Source of the DNA: Cryptomeria japonica
Lineage: Eukaryota > Streptophyta > Pinopsida > Cupressales > Cupressaceae
Assembly: GCF_030272615.1 (NCBI RefSeq)
Contig: NC_081413.1
Coordinates: 557,033,136-557,097,135 of the forward strand
Direction: 5' to 3'
Length of the DNA stretch: 64,000 nucleotides
Shown: piece by piece, positions 23,571 through 34,331 of the stretch
Layout: each line of letters starts with the position of its first letter
How positions within the stretch are numbered: position 1 is the first letter of the stretch
Notes under the pieces: generated by a model
What the model saw: the letters and a program-made list of their open reading frames with translations, nothing else
Databases searched by the model: none
What the model was told of the DNA's origin: nothing
Program-made: the position numbers and the translations under genes

Positions 23571-23587
23571 TTGGTATCAGAGCCAAC
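23571..23587 (+). promoter_or_regulatory. T1 primer binding site (initiator tRNA-Met)
   Basis: TTGGTATCAGAGCCAAC begins one base inside the LTR end, the usual Copia arrangement. Confidence 0.95.
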
Positions 23588-23607
23588 CTTTTTATAAGTT
23601 TAACCAC

Positions 23608-24897
23608 TTGGAAAGAGATATGGGGGAATACACTATGAGGGAACTTACTCATCAGCTCACTCAGTCTGAGCAAGCCTATGATGAAGTTATGGTCAAATAT
23701 AAGGCCTCTCAGGCAAAAAGGAGAGAACATGCTAAAAAACTAATGGAGCTAACTGAAAATAGTTCCTTTGATGAAGCGGACATGGAAGCCCTAATTCAAG
23801 AAGTAGAAAAGTTGAATGAATCCAATTCCAACCTAAGAAAGGAGTTGGAAGGACTGACTATCCAAATGTGTCAAGAGCTTGAGAACCAGAGGAAAGTTGA
23901 AGATCTTGTAAAAGACAAAGATCATGCGATCTCCAAGTTAAAACAAGAAACCAGTGCCCTAACCGCTCAACTCCATGCGAGCAAAGTGGAAAAGGAAGAC
24001 ATGCAAGGAGAACTGAACATAGCCATCTCCGAGAATGCAAACTTGATGGAAACAAATGCTGCTATTTCTAAAGAACTCTCTGAGTCAAAGGAAATACTTG
24101 CTAAGTTCAAAAAGAGTACTGTTAAGCTAGAGCAAAAGCTTGAATTGGCCAAACCTGTCAAGAATACTAATGGACTTAGCTACTCCGGTCATGAGGAAGA
24201 TGAGACCTCTGGTGTAAATGTTGAAGCATCGAAGATGCAATCGACATTCAAAGGTAAAGGTAAGCAAAAGTTCAAACCTGTTTTCTTTAATTGTCTTAAA
24301 GAAGGACATACTGCTAATGTGTGTAGGAGCAAAGCCTACAATAATTTTCCTTACTTTATAAACAATGTACCTAGATCCAATAAGTTCAATGGTAATTGTT
24401 ATGCATGCAACAAGTTTAGGCATAGAGCATCTGAATGCAGGTCTGTTATGAACAACATTGGAAGATATCCTCAGAGGACTCAAGGAGTTGGTCCGGAACC
24501 TTTTGTGAACCGGAATCCCAACCGGTTTAATACCCTTAATCATCAGTCAGGTAGCGGTGGCTATCAAGCAGCAACCGAATGGAGAGCAAACTGTTTGATT
24601 TGTCATTGTCATAGTCACACTACTACAACATGTAGGAGGAAGAACAATAACATGAATAATGGACCATGGAGAGCACATGGAATGGTCTGCTATCATTGCA
24701 ACAAGCCGAGTCACATTGCCAGATTTTGCAGAACAAGAAAGAACATATCGTATGACATACCGGTCACTCCAGAAGGAAAGATTGATATCGAAACTATTCA
24801 AGCGGATATGAACAAAACCTAGAAAAAGAAACCAGGAGTGTTGCAAGAAGAGCCAGTTTTTGCACCTAGTGTGGAAATTTCGGAACTGACAAACTAA
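23608..24897 (+). CDS. T1 gag: long coiled coil and four zinc knuckles
   Basis: Open for 404 residues from ATG at 23608 to TAG at 24820-24822. The frame then continues to a second stop at 24895-24897, so the first stop is probably a mutation. Residues 5-180 are a highly charged heptad-like coiled coil. CCHC knuckles follow at residues 264-277 (CYACNKFRHRASEC), 329-342 (CLICHCHSHTTTTC) and 361-374 (CYHCNKPSHIARFC), plus one at 226-239 that has lost its first Cys (FFNCLKEGHTANVC). A long gag with coiled coil and several knuckles is typical of Sireviruses. The upstream Copia gag core is not evident. It would package element RNA; protein interactions are not inferable. Confidence 0.85.
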
Positions 24898-25339
24898 GCT
24901 ACAAAAAGCTTAGGGGGAGCAAATAGTGAAATATCTCGAACCCCCGGTTGACACCGATAAAAGACCTTAATGGGTATGAGATACCTGTCAGTCGATAGAA
25001 GACTGGAAATGGTAAAAGGCAAATTAGGGTTTACGCCCTAATAGTGGAGCATTTATTATGGTAGGTGGAGAACCTGTTTAAAAGGAATTTTCAAATCATT
25101 TCTCACTTATCATTTTTCAAGTGAAGAAGTTTTTCAAGTTTAGAGCAAAGAAAAGTGATTTACACTGCGATTCAAAGAATTTATCAAAATCCTGAAGAAG
25201 AATCTGAGGCAATCATCTGTTGGAGAAGTGTAGAACGTAAAGCAGTATTTCAACAACCAAAGGAGTGTGTAGAAAAGTTCAAATTGTGAAGCCCTAAATT
25301 TTGATCTACGAAGGTATTTTTCAAAATTCTCTGTTTATC
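24898..25339 (+). other. T1 spacer between gag and ORF2; pol missing
   Basis: AGCTTAGGGGGAGCAAATAG at 24903-24922 resembles the sequence that normally follows pol in such elements, and it sits directly after gag. This suggests a clean loss of pol. No protease, integrase or RT motif in any frame. The remaining spacer may be an untranslated leader of ORF2. Confidence 0.65.
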
Positions 25340-28300
25340 ATGGCTTCCACATCACATGCTAGTTCTAGTGCACGTGTTGATTCTGTAGATTTCATCAAAC
25401 GAAAGGCAAAATACAATGCCCTATCCCTAGTACCCATTGTTGTTATAGTAGAAGAAGGCATTTCTGATTACATAGACTATAAAATCGAAGACCTAGGGTC
25501 TCTTGTGATCCACTCCCAGTTAAGTTTGTTCTGTGGGAAGGATAAGAAGATTAAATTGGAATTTAGCATTTTGGAAAAGAATAAACTTCACAACGCAGTC
25601 TATTTTCTTGAAGAATTTTTAGATGATCACATTTGCATCATTCTGAGCAGAGTGCATGGTGATAAAATGTACTTAGAGCGGATGCATGACATCACATCGG
25701 AAGTGATTCATGTCATCACCGGTTTCTATAACACAGGGGAGTGCCAACCCTAAAGAAGGTTAGCAAGACTGAAATGCCCAAGCTCACCGATTCAGTGAGC
25801 GACTCACATGGAATGACCGTCAACTCAATCAAGGATGATCTTGTAAAGTATGCCTGCATGGTGATAGGTTACCAGATGTTCTCTGCTAGTAGAATTAATT
25901 ATGTCTCTATTGCAGCGGTAAATGTCGCTTACAGGATGATCAAGGAAGATGCATCGTTTGATCTGTGCACTTGTATGCAAAGACAACTTTTGTTGAATCT
26001 TAATTTGATTAAACAGTATAATGCATTGAGATTTAAGTTCAGACAACTACTGGTTGGGTTGTTCTTTTACTTCCAAGGCTACTTTCTAGGAGTAGGTGAT
26101 ATTCAGTGGTCTACTGACCAACCGGTGACAAAACAAATCAAGGAAAGCCTACAAGCGGTTGGAACCGACTATCCAGAAGTGCTGAACAAATACTTTGATG
26201 AGTTCAGATGCAAGATGAGCCAAAGGATAAGAATATTTGGTGATATAGTCAAAAAGTATGAGGAAGACATCTGCTTCACCATCAAAGTTGATGAGTGCAT
26301 AATGGAGGCGGTTGAGCCTAGACAGGAAGAAGTGGAACCAATGGGATATGAGGTAATGAATGACATGTTAGATGGGTATGCCTCTACCCTAATTGCCTCA
26401 CCCCTTGATCCAAAGGCAAAGAGAACCAACACCTATCTTGAAAGGGTTACACTGGTTGTTAACCCTCAATAAAGAAAGGAAAGGCAGTGCCTTCAACATC
26501 GGCACCGGTTACTACAGTCAGGCCCAAAGTGACCAAGTGGTCAACAGCTATGAAGAAACTGGAAGCGGCACCTGCCAAAGTCTTTGAGAGGAAGCAAAAG
26601 ACAAAAAGAAATACACCAGACTTGGAAGAAACTGTGTCAAAAGAACCACCTAAGAAGACTAGGCAAATGAAGAAAAAGACAAAGAATGAACCGACAACAT
26701 CTACACCGGTAAATATTGATATTTCTTCTTACAAACCTTTCACACATTGTCAAAGAACTATAAAGAATATTAGGAGAAAATTGTTGGATGATTTAATTAA
26801 TTGTTTTGATGAATTCAATGATGATGAAAAGGAAGAAGTTGAATAGGAAATCATTAAGTATTTGTGTGTTAATGATCGGTCACCTTCAGAAATTAGATCT
26901 GAGACACTAGATTCTTTGTATAATTCTTTAGACAACAAATGGCGCATTGCCATAGAGAAGGAATGGGAAATAAGAGAGAAAGTATTTTCCCAATACTTTC
27001 CTGACCTGTCCAATTCTAAGCTATTTGAAGTCATTAACCAAAACAAAGGACTCTTCTTCACTAGAAGGAGAAGACTCTGGTTATTAGAAGGGAGAATTGA
27101 TGATGTTGAAAAAGATACTCATCTTCATATGATGACTGTTGTACATACTCATGAAGTGCATCAAGCCAACAAGAAGGCTGAGCAAGAACCGGAAATATCA
27201 AAACCGGATGAAGTATATGATAGTGAAGGGGAACCAATCACTAAACAAATGGAACCCATTGACGTTGACACCTTAGATGGTGAAAAAGTTACTCAAGGTA
27301 CACCATCAGAAGGAACAAGACAGGAGAAGCAGGCAAAAGAAGAAAAGAAGCAACAAGAAGTAGAAAAGAAGAAATAGGTAGATGAAGAGGATAAGAGAAA
27401 AGAAGAGGAAAAGAGGAAAGAAGAAGAGGATAAGAGAAAAGAGGAGGAAAAGAGGAAAGAGGAAGAGGATAAAAGAAAAGAGGAGGAAAAGAGGAAAGAG
27501 GAAGAGGATAAAAGAAAAGAGGAGGATGAAAAGAGGAAAGAGGAAGAGGATAAAAGAAAAGAGGAGGAAAAGAGGAAAGAGGAAGAGGAGAAAAAGTGGA
27601 GAAAAAGAGGAGAAAAAGAGGAAAGAGGAAGAGGATAAGAGAAAAGAGGAGAAAAAGAGGAAAGAGGAAGAGGATAAGAGAAAAGAAGAGGAAAAGAAGA
27701 GAAGAGAAGAGGAAAATAAGAAACAAGAGGAAGAGGAGAAGAAGAAGGAAGAGGAAAAGAAAGAAGAGGAGAAGCAGAAAGAGGAAGAGAAGAAACAGGA
27801 AGAGGAGAAGAGGGAGAAGGAAGAGGAGAAGAAGAAGGATGAAGAAGAGACGAAGCAAAAAGATGAAGAGAAGAGACAAGAAGAAGAGAAAAGAAAGAAA
27901 GAAGAAGAGGAGAAGAGGAAGGCTCAAGAAGATAAGCAAAAATCCAAGGACAAGGAAGCAACGGTAAAGAGCACACAGGTGGAGACCCCAATGGCAACCA
28001 GTAGTCAAGCTAAATCGGCTGACATTACTTGTCCCATTGACCTCCAATCCACAAATGAATTAGAGTTTCTACAGAGCATTAAGGTTGCTCAAGAACGCCT
28101 GGAAGTGATAAGGAGGAAAAAGGAGAAAGATGTGATCCAAGTTGCAATGGACACTCTTACTGGTTTGATACCCGGTACGAACCTTCCCAGTACCAATTCC
28201 TCACTTGCACAATTGAAGCTCCTATGCACAGTTGTAGAAGACTAGGTGCAAAGCCTGGAAGAGGTTGCAGAAGCAAATGCTCAGAAGGAACATCAAAAGG

Positions 28301-28845
28301 CTCTGCACAATGCCTTGGTGAGAAAGTTAACAGAGCTCCAATCTGATCTTTAGAAGGCATAAAAGGACATTAGAGATGCAATGGATGAGGGCAATCTACT
28401 ACTCAGCAAGATTTGTCAACCTCATTTATTCTATGATGATGTGCTCACTCAGAAAGACAAACTGCAAACTGATATGCAGTCATTTATTAGCACCTTCAAG
28501 ATGCCATATGACTCCTTCTCCATATATGGACAAACTGCTCACCGGTTTCATCTTCAGTCTACAAGACTAGAGGCAGAGATAAGCAACCGGACACGTAATT
28601 TGTAGGAACTTCAACTTGTCCTACTACCAAGACTGCAAATTCTCCAGAAATGTTACCTCAATATACATGCCTTAACGGTTACTCAAGAGATGAGTACCAT
28701 GGATGCCATGGAGGAGTAGGTTTATCAAATGCAAACGGAGCATGAGGTTGCTACCTCATTGCTTGAATCATGGTCTTTATCCATGAAGACATTTATACAG
28801 GACTTTAAATCAGTTTTGGACAAGTTTCACTCTTTATTGTCATAA
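25340..28845 (+). pseudogene. T1 ORF2, unknown protein in the Sirevirus extra-ORF position
   Basis: Starts MASTSHASSSARVD at 25340. Pieces: 25340-25753; 25741-26472 (frame change near 25740); 26487-26846; 26862-27377; after one TAG a Lys/Glu repeat region 27378-27960; and a coiled-coil C-terminal region to the stop at 28843-28845 with further stops. The N-terminal half is an all-helix-looking domain without a known catalytic signature; the middle is an extreme EEDKRKEEEKRKE repeat; the end is predicted coiled coil. Similar architecture is seen in the minus-strand ORFs at 34.3-37.5 and 38.7-42.2 kb. No clear signal peptide or membrane segment is visible, so envelope-like refers only to position. 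Function unknown. Confidence 0.7.
27387..27708. repeat. 39-bp coding minisatellite (Lys/Glu repeat)
   Basis: GAGGATAA[AG]AG starts recur at 27387, 27426, 27465, 27504, 27546 and 27631, 27670, with a variant at 27585. Period is 39 bp (13 residues) with one 42-bp step. A frameshift in ORF2 falls inside the array at about 27595. Confidence 0.9.
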
Positions 28846-28913
28846 ACTCTTTAAATCAGTTATTAATGCTAAAAGGAATAGGGGTTATTCAACTATACTT
28901 TGTCATTGTTGGC

Positions 28914-29127
28914 AAAGGGGGAGAAGTCTACTGGTATTTAAATTTTGATGCATACTATGTATACTTTCATGTTATTTATGTTAAGAAGTAGTATACATTG
29001 TATTTTATGCAAAAGGGATAGTGTATATTCTTAGGGGGAGTAATTTTTATTATGGCATATTTTTGTTGTAAAACACTTAGATGTCAAAATTTTCCTAAGT
29101 GTTGCCATCAATGTCAAAGGGGGAGAT
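28914..29127 (+). promoter_or_regulatory. T1 multiple polypurine tracts
   Basis: AAAGGGGGAGAA at 28914, TTAGGGGGAG at 29031 and AAAGGGGGAGAT at 29116, the last touching the 3' LTR. Repeated tracts of this form are a Sirevirus trait. Confidence 0.85.
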
Positions 29128-30296
29128 TGTTGGCATTTTTGATGATTGATGCTATGATTGTCATTGATGGACACACACTTGATTTGAGATCACTTTTTGT
29201 ATGTATGAGTTAAAGATCAACCGGTATTTGTTCCAACCGGTATGATTGATTATAGTCTTTAGACTATCGATGTTTTGCAGAAAGTGTTTACCAGTCTCAA
29301 GCAGTATGAAGACCCCAAGCGGTTCGAGGATCTCAAGCGGTATGAAGGAATGAAATGGCACAACTCATATTTCCTAGTCTTCATTTTGTCAAATCGACAA
29401 CTGGTATTTTGCTTAAACCGATATTTTGTTTGAACTGATAATACTCTATGATGAGTTACCAACCGACATTTTGTGATGAGTTACCATCCACCAATTGTTT
29501 GGTGGTGCTGACACTTTGGCAGTGCATTTGTGTCCTATTACCAAAAGTGTCCAGATGCATTGAACCTAGGAAATTGTATTGTAATCCTATTGGACCGACA
29601 TGAAATCAGATTCCTTTATAAGGACATCATATCTAGGGTTTTAGGTTGTTTCTAGGGTTTAAGGTGGTTGATGAGTTTTTTTGTAAGTGTGATTATATAA
29701 GAGAAGTTCAGGTTTGTGAGAGAAGGTAGAGTGTGAAAGTGTTGAAGACTGATGTAATGTTGGAATGCATTAGGAACAAGCTATCAAGGATCTAACCAAG
29801 CAATCTGTGCTATTTGCTAGATCACTCACTTGTTGATTACTCACATCTTCGATAAGTCTGAAGCCCTTAACCGGGTAGGCCCAAAAAGCCTTTTGTAAAT
29901 CCTCTAACAAGGTGGTTCACATCTATGGATCTAAAATCATCTAGTAAGGTAGTCTTTAATCAGACTTATCTCCTAATAGAGATTGAGATTCCTACTAGGA
30001 TCTGTTCTGGTAAAGAACATTGTATGACCTTAACCAGTCTGGTTCCTATTCTGCAGATAGTTACTTGTGAGTTTCATCTCACTGTGGTTTTTCCCATTTG
30101 GGTTTCCACGTCAAAATCTCTTGTGTTATGGTGATTGTGCTTATGTGGGTGAATGCATTATTTGCTATTTGGTTTGCATGTGTGCTAACCAGTTTGTTTG
30201 CTAAACTGTTTTACCAGTTTACTACTAGACTAGTAAAGTGTTTAAGTATAGTAATTTTTGGCATACTAATTCAACCCCCCCTCTTACTATTCATCA
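29128..30296 (+). repeat. T1 3' LTR
   Basis: TGTTGGCATTTTTGATG ... TATTCATCA, followed by CTTAG. It is 29 bp longer than the 5' LTR. Many of the differences between the two copies are C/T or G/A changes at CG sites. Confidence 0.92.
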
Positions 30297-30301
30297 CTTA
30301 G

Positions 30302-32057
30302 CTTGTGTGGTAAAACTTGGAGAGAAATGCTCTTGTAGGATAAAAAATCAAAGGATGATTAATGGAAGGTTCTTATCCCGCATGAGATGAGGATGAATTT
30401 AGTGGACTCGCAGGATAAGGAAAAGCAAAGATAAAGCTTATCCCGCATAGGTTAAGAAGCTACACACATAACTGATGCGGGCTAAGAAAAGTAAAGTGGA
30501 GGATTCCTAAGGTCAAACAAAATCTTATCTCGCATGATTAAAACACACATGCACAATATGAAGTTCAAAGGATCTGAGCTATCTGATTGTCCACTTGGGT
30601 GTTGACCAAGTTTAACTGACGACGTGGCATGTATAGAGCGAATCAGAGGACACCTGTCGAAATGATGAAATAATATTTTGTCGACAAAGTTGAATATTAT
30701 AATCAACGTTGCGGCCATGTCTGCAAGCTAATAGACTCAAAGATCAACATGGACAATTGACCAAGATTGACCAAGTGACTCAGATGTTGAATAAGAACAT
30801 GTATGCATGCCGATAGGTAAAATGATCTACATGGTGGCTGACTGGCCTTGACCATTTGATCTAGACAAAGAATGTGGAGACATACAGCTCCTTGGCTAGT
30901 CGAAGAAGATACCTAATACACTGAAGTTGGTGACCGTGGATTTCAGTGTGGTAGTTGTCAAACTTTTTAGAGAGTATGGAAAATGCATTAATGATGACTG
31001 AGTTGCAGATGGTTGATGAGCTTGAGGTAATCGAGAGAGGCAAAATCAAGTCGATTAGGCAGATTGGGGTTGTAAAAAATAACAACTTAGTACAAAGATT
31101 GATCAGAAGAAAGGTTGGATGTATTTACTATAGATGACAAGTATGAGATCATATTCAAGACAAAGAATGAAATCTCCAGAGTTGCAGATCTCCAAGACAG
31201 CCAACTTGAATAAAATATTCAAGATTGTGGTACAAGAAAAATCTAACGTTTACAAACTCAATCCAATCTAGTAGTAGCTGTAAATGTGATTTGACATTGG
31301 TAGGTGTAGTTATTGAGATAGTGACAAAGGTGAAAAGGAATACAACTCCATAATTTGACGGTGATGTAGAGTGAAGTGTTGAGAAGGTGTGTTACTACTG
31401 TGAAGAAATGAGAGCATACAGACAGAGAGAGTAAGAGTGAGAGAAGTTGCAGAAATAGAGTAGAGAGGGAAGTTGTATAGTAGAAGAATATTAAGAGCAG
31501 AGTAGTCTAATAAAGGTGAAGTTGAAGCAGAGAGAAGAAGAATTAGATAGAGGGAGAAGAAAGAATTAGAGGAAAAACTATAGCAGGGAGAGAGAGAGTC
31601 ATTCTCAAGATATGAGAATTTTGTGGGTGTTACAAAATTCATTTTTAACAAGGCTTTATCAATGCATTTAAAACTTGAACAAACATTGTATTTCTTTGAG
31701 TGGTTTCTCAGAGTAGGGGCAGGTGCTCCTTTGAGTAGATGCTCATAAATTCAGGGGTTGGTGCTCCTTGGTTTGGTACCCTAAAGCTTCAGGGGTTGGT
31801 ACTCCTTGGATTGGTGACCTAAAACATTGTAATCTATTATTCATTTTGAGGCTGGATTGGAGTAGTAGACTCCAGCAGCTATTCTCACTGAAGTTTTTCC
31901 CACATTGGGTTTTCCTCATACATCTGGTGTTATGTGATCTTCTCTTGTGTGTGTGTGTGTGTTCTTAATTAATTTGTAGTAACAGTATTAGCACATATAG
32001 TTAAGTTTTTAAAATACGTTGATTCACCCACCTCTCAGTGTCCATTTGTGTTCTTCA
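30302..32057 (+). repeat. S1 long solo LTR, right part
   Basis: Continues S1 after T1. The motif array goes on to 30535. From 31690 the sequence has the features of an LTR 3' end: repeated TCAGGGGTTGGT[GA]CTCCTTGG at 31752 and 31790, the GTTTTTCCCAC...TTGGGTTTTCC block at 31892, a (GT)n at 31951-31970, and the ending ATTCACCCACCTCTCAGT... to TTCTTCA. ACAAC follows (target copy, one mismatch to ACAAT at 21691). No coding region is supported. Confidence 0.65.
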
Positions 32058-32335
32058 ACAACATTATCAGAAACATCATCATCATCATCATCACCATCTT
32101 GAAGCAAAACATCATTTAAAGAAGAGGTGAGAAGAAGGGAGGAAGAGGCATGTGATGGAGAATCCTTCGATGTTAAAGATTCATCAAACTGAAGATCATG
32201 ACAAAAATATGTCTCTTGAGTGTCAGGATCAAACAAATAATAGCCCTTGACATCCTCACAATAGCTAACAAAGATGGACCACTGACTCTTCTTCTCCATT
32301 GTGGGTATGTACAGGTTCATGGTGGGCCTAAATAG
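32058..32335 (-). pseudogene. C2 Copia remnant: post-integrase linker
   Basis: Minus strand reads IFVSYCEDVKGYYLFDPDTQ, then HDLQFDES and an acidic DDDDDD stretch. This is the Copia segment just after integrase (compare FVGYPEGVKAYRLMDP in C1). Joining it with 21690 across S1 gives a continuous linker into the C2 RT. Upstream of about 32335 the homology stops, so the gag and integrase of C2 are missing here. Confidence 0.8.
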
Positions 32336-33963
32336 GCCCTTAAGTGGTAATGAAATTTCAAAAAAATAGAGTTTGGCAACTTGAAGTAAAAATTTGAATA
32401 AGTTCCTATTTTCTAAGCTACTAGTTAATTTCTAGAAGAAAAAAAATCTATTCGACGAAAATTTGAAATTTCAATGCAGTAGTACTAAAATTTCAGGAAA
32501 AAGATAAGAAGTAGGTGTATGTCTGACCACCCTAATGACATTCAAATCATAATATTTTTAATATAAGTAGTAGACTCATGTCTAGATGTGACACATATTT
32601 TTTTATAATTTTTTTGAAGTAAATAATTAATTATGATTTTTTAGAAACTGAAAAACTCGTACGTCTGACCATCATAACTTGGTCTGAACTTTATGAAATT
32701 CAAATTTCTTTTTGTTATAATATAGTAGGCGAAGAATAGAATGTGACACATGTTTTGAATTCAAAAAATATGATACTGTTTGAAAGTTATGGATGTTTTT
32801 CAATCAACCTATCAATCAAGACTTTAGTTAGGATTTAATTAGAAAATAAATAATAATTATTTATTATAGTCAAAATAAGGAAAACCTTATATTGTTAGAA
32901 AGTTGAGAATGTCCTTAAAAAACCCTTTTCATTTCATCAATTTCAGCTAAAACAAAGTCGTCAACTACCAAAACGAAGTCTAGAAAAACAAGGAACACTC
33001 AAAAATACGTTTTTTCTGTTGACTTTCTAGGTTTGGCATTTCCAAGCCAAATCCCAAAGAAATCTCGAGCCTATTGGATGAAAATTTTATAAATTTGTAA
33101 AGGGTTACAAAAAGAGTGTTTCACAACAGCACTCAGGATAATATCTCTCAGAAGTCAAGATACACTCCCTCCTAATTATAAGGGAAGGCTCCCCCTTTCT
33201 ACTGCAATTATTCTACTTTCTCCTATCTACTAACTTTACACTAATCAAAGTTACAACAACAACCTATTTCTCTTTTTTTAGAACCAGTTCCATCTAAGTC
33301 TCTTCTAAGAAAAGACTTTTCCCTTAATTTAAATAACTTGAAAACTTGCAGTAATACTTAAACTAATTATTTTGGAAAGTAAAGTGTCCATGAAAGAACA
33401 AAATATTTTGTTATTTTCCTTTTCTGAAAATGACCTACGGATGGGAACTCACACACTTAAGAACTCAAAGTTTTTTTATGTATTATAACTCCTATCAACC
33501 ACTGTAACCCAAATATATCATTAGCTCAAAGACTGACAAATATATTTAAAGATATTCTTCTCTAACTAGATAGTCTGCACAACACAAAGACTTCACTTTC
33601 TTTCTTTTTATATTTAACTCGAGGCATAATTTGCAAAAGCACAAAGACTTGAAACAATATTATCTTAACCAAGTCCCATTTATTGAATCTTCTTGAAGTA
33701 ACTCAAAGATTACTTGTAAAAATTCAAATCTCTTCAATATCTATCACCAATAACTTTCACCAACTTTAATCAATTGAGAGCATATGATACTAAATGAAAT
33801 AAGAGCATCAATATAACACAAAGTTTGAATGCCAAGCTTCAATCCTTCTTGATTAAATTGTAAATTCACAAAAAGAACACAAATTCTCAATTTGTTTTTC
33901 ACTTCGACAGAGTTTGATTGCATAAAATAAAGATGGAAAAAGATCCTTATTACAATAAAAATG

Positions 33964-33999
<36 letters not shown>

Positions 34000-34331
34000 A
34001 GGGCTGCAACATGAAAATAGGAAAATATAACTAAACTATGACTAAGTCAAAGAAGACTTCGATTTGACTTAGGATTTGTGCACTCAGCAAGTGCACAAGA
34101 GCAATTACAAAAAGACACTTGAAGTGTCGCTAGATAAAACAAAAAGCCACTAGAGAATCATGAAAATGACTAAGTGTCACTTTCCTTAGGGAGAATTCTT
34201 CTTCTGAAATTCCTCAAACTTATGGAAATCACACTTCAATTGAACTCCATCAGGTCCCTTGGTATTACTGCTGATGATATTGACTCTAGTAATAGAATCC
34301 TCTAAATCAGTACAACATTTCTTATGCTTCC
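32336..34331. other. AT-rich non-coding stretch
   Basis: I see no supported gene. GGGCCTA-AA-TAGGCCC forms a small hairpin at 32324-32339 on the border to C2. A minus-strand AGAAAGGGGGAGCC at about 33190 resembles a polypurine tract and could belong to the element carrying the ORF at 34.3-37.5 kb. An (AT)n microsatellite lies at 33967-33999. Confidence 0.55.
33967..33999. repeat. (AT)n microsatellite
   Basis: About 16 uninterrupted AT units. Confidence 0.97.

Larger units (their letters stand above)
22430..30296 (+). mobile_element. T1 Sirevirus-like Copia derivative lacking pol
   Basis: LTRs of 1140 bp (22430-23569) and 1169 bp (29128-30296), TG...CA ends, and a perfect 5-bp duplication CTTAG (22425-22429, 30297-30301). 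The primer site is initiator tRNA-Met type. Before the 3' LTR there are three GGGGGAG tracts, like the multiple polypurine tracts of Sireviruses. Two gene regions are present: gag with coiled coil and zinc knuckles, and a second large ORF in the position where Sireviruses carry their extra (envelope-like) ORF. Protease, integrase and RT are absent. The LTRs differ by several percent by eye, so it is older than C1 and R1. Confidence 0.9.

Noticed and set aside
23571-23587. tRNA gene fragment
   Set aside because: It is the primer binding site complementary to initiator tRNA-Met, not a tRNA gene; no cloverleaf is present.
27289-28047. Long minus-strand ORF rich in Leu/Phe/Ser (about 250 codons)
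   Set aside because: Antisense shadow of the Lys/Glu repeat in T1 ORF2; apparent membrane protein character is an artefact of purine-rich coding sequence.
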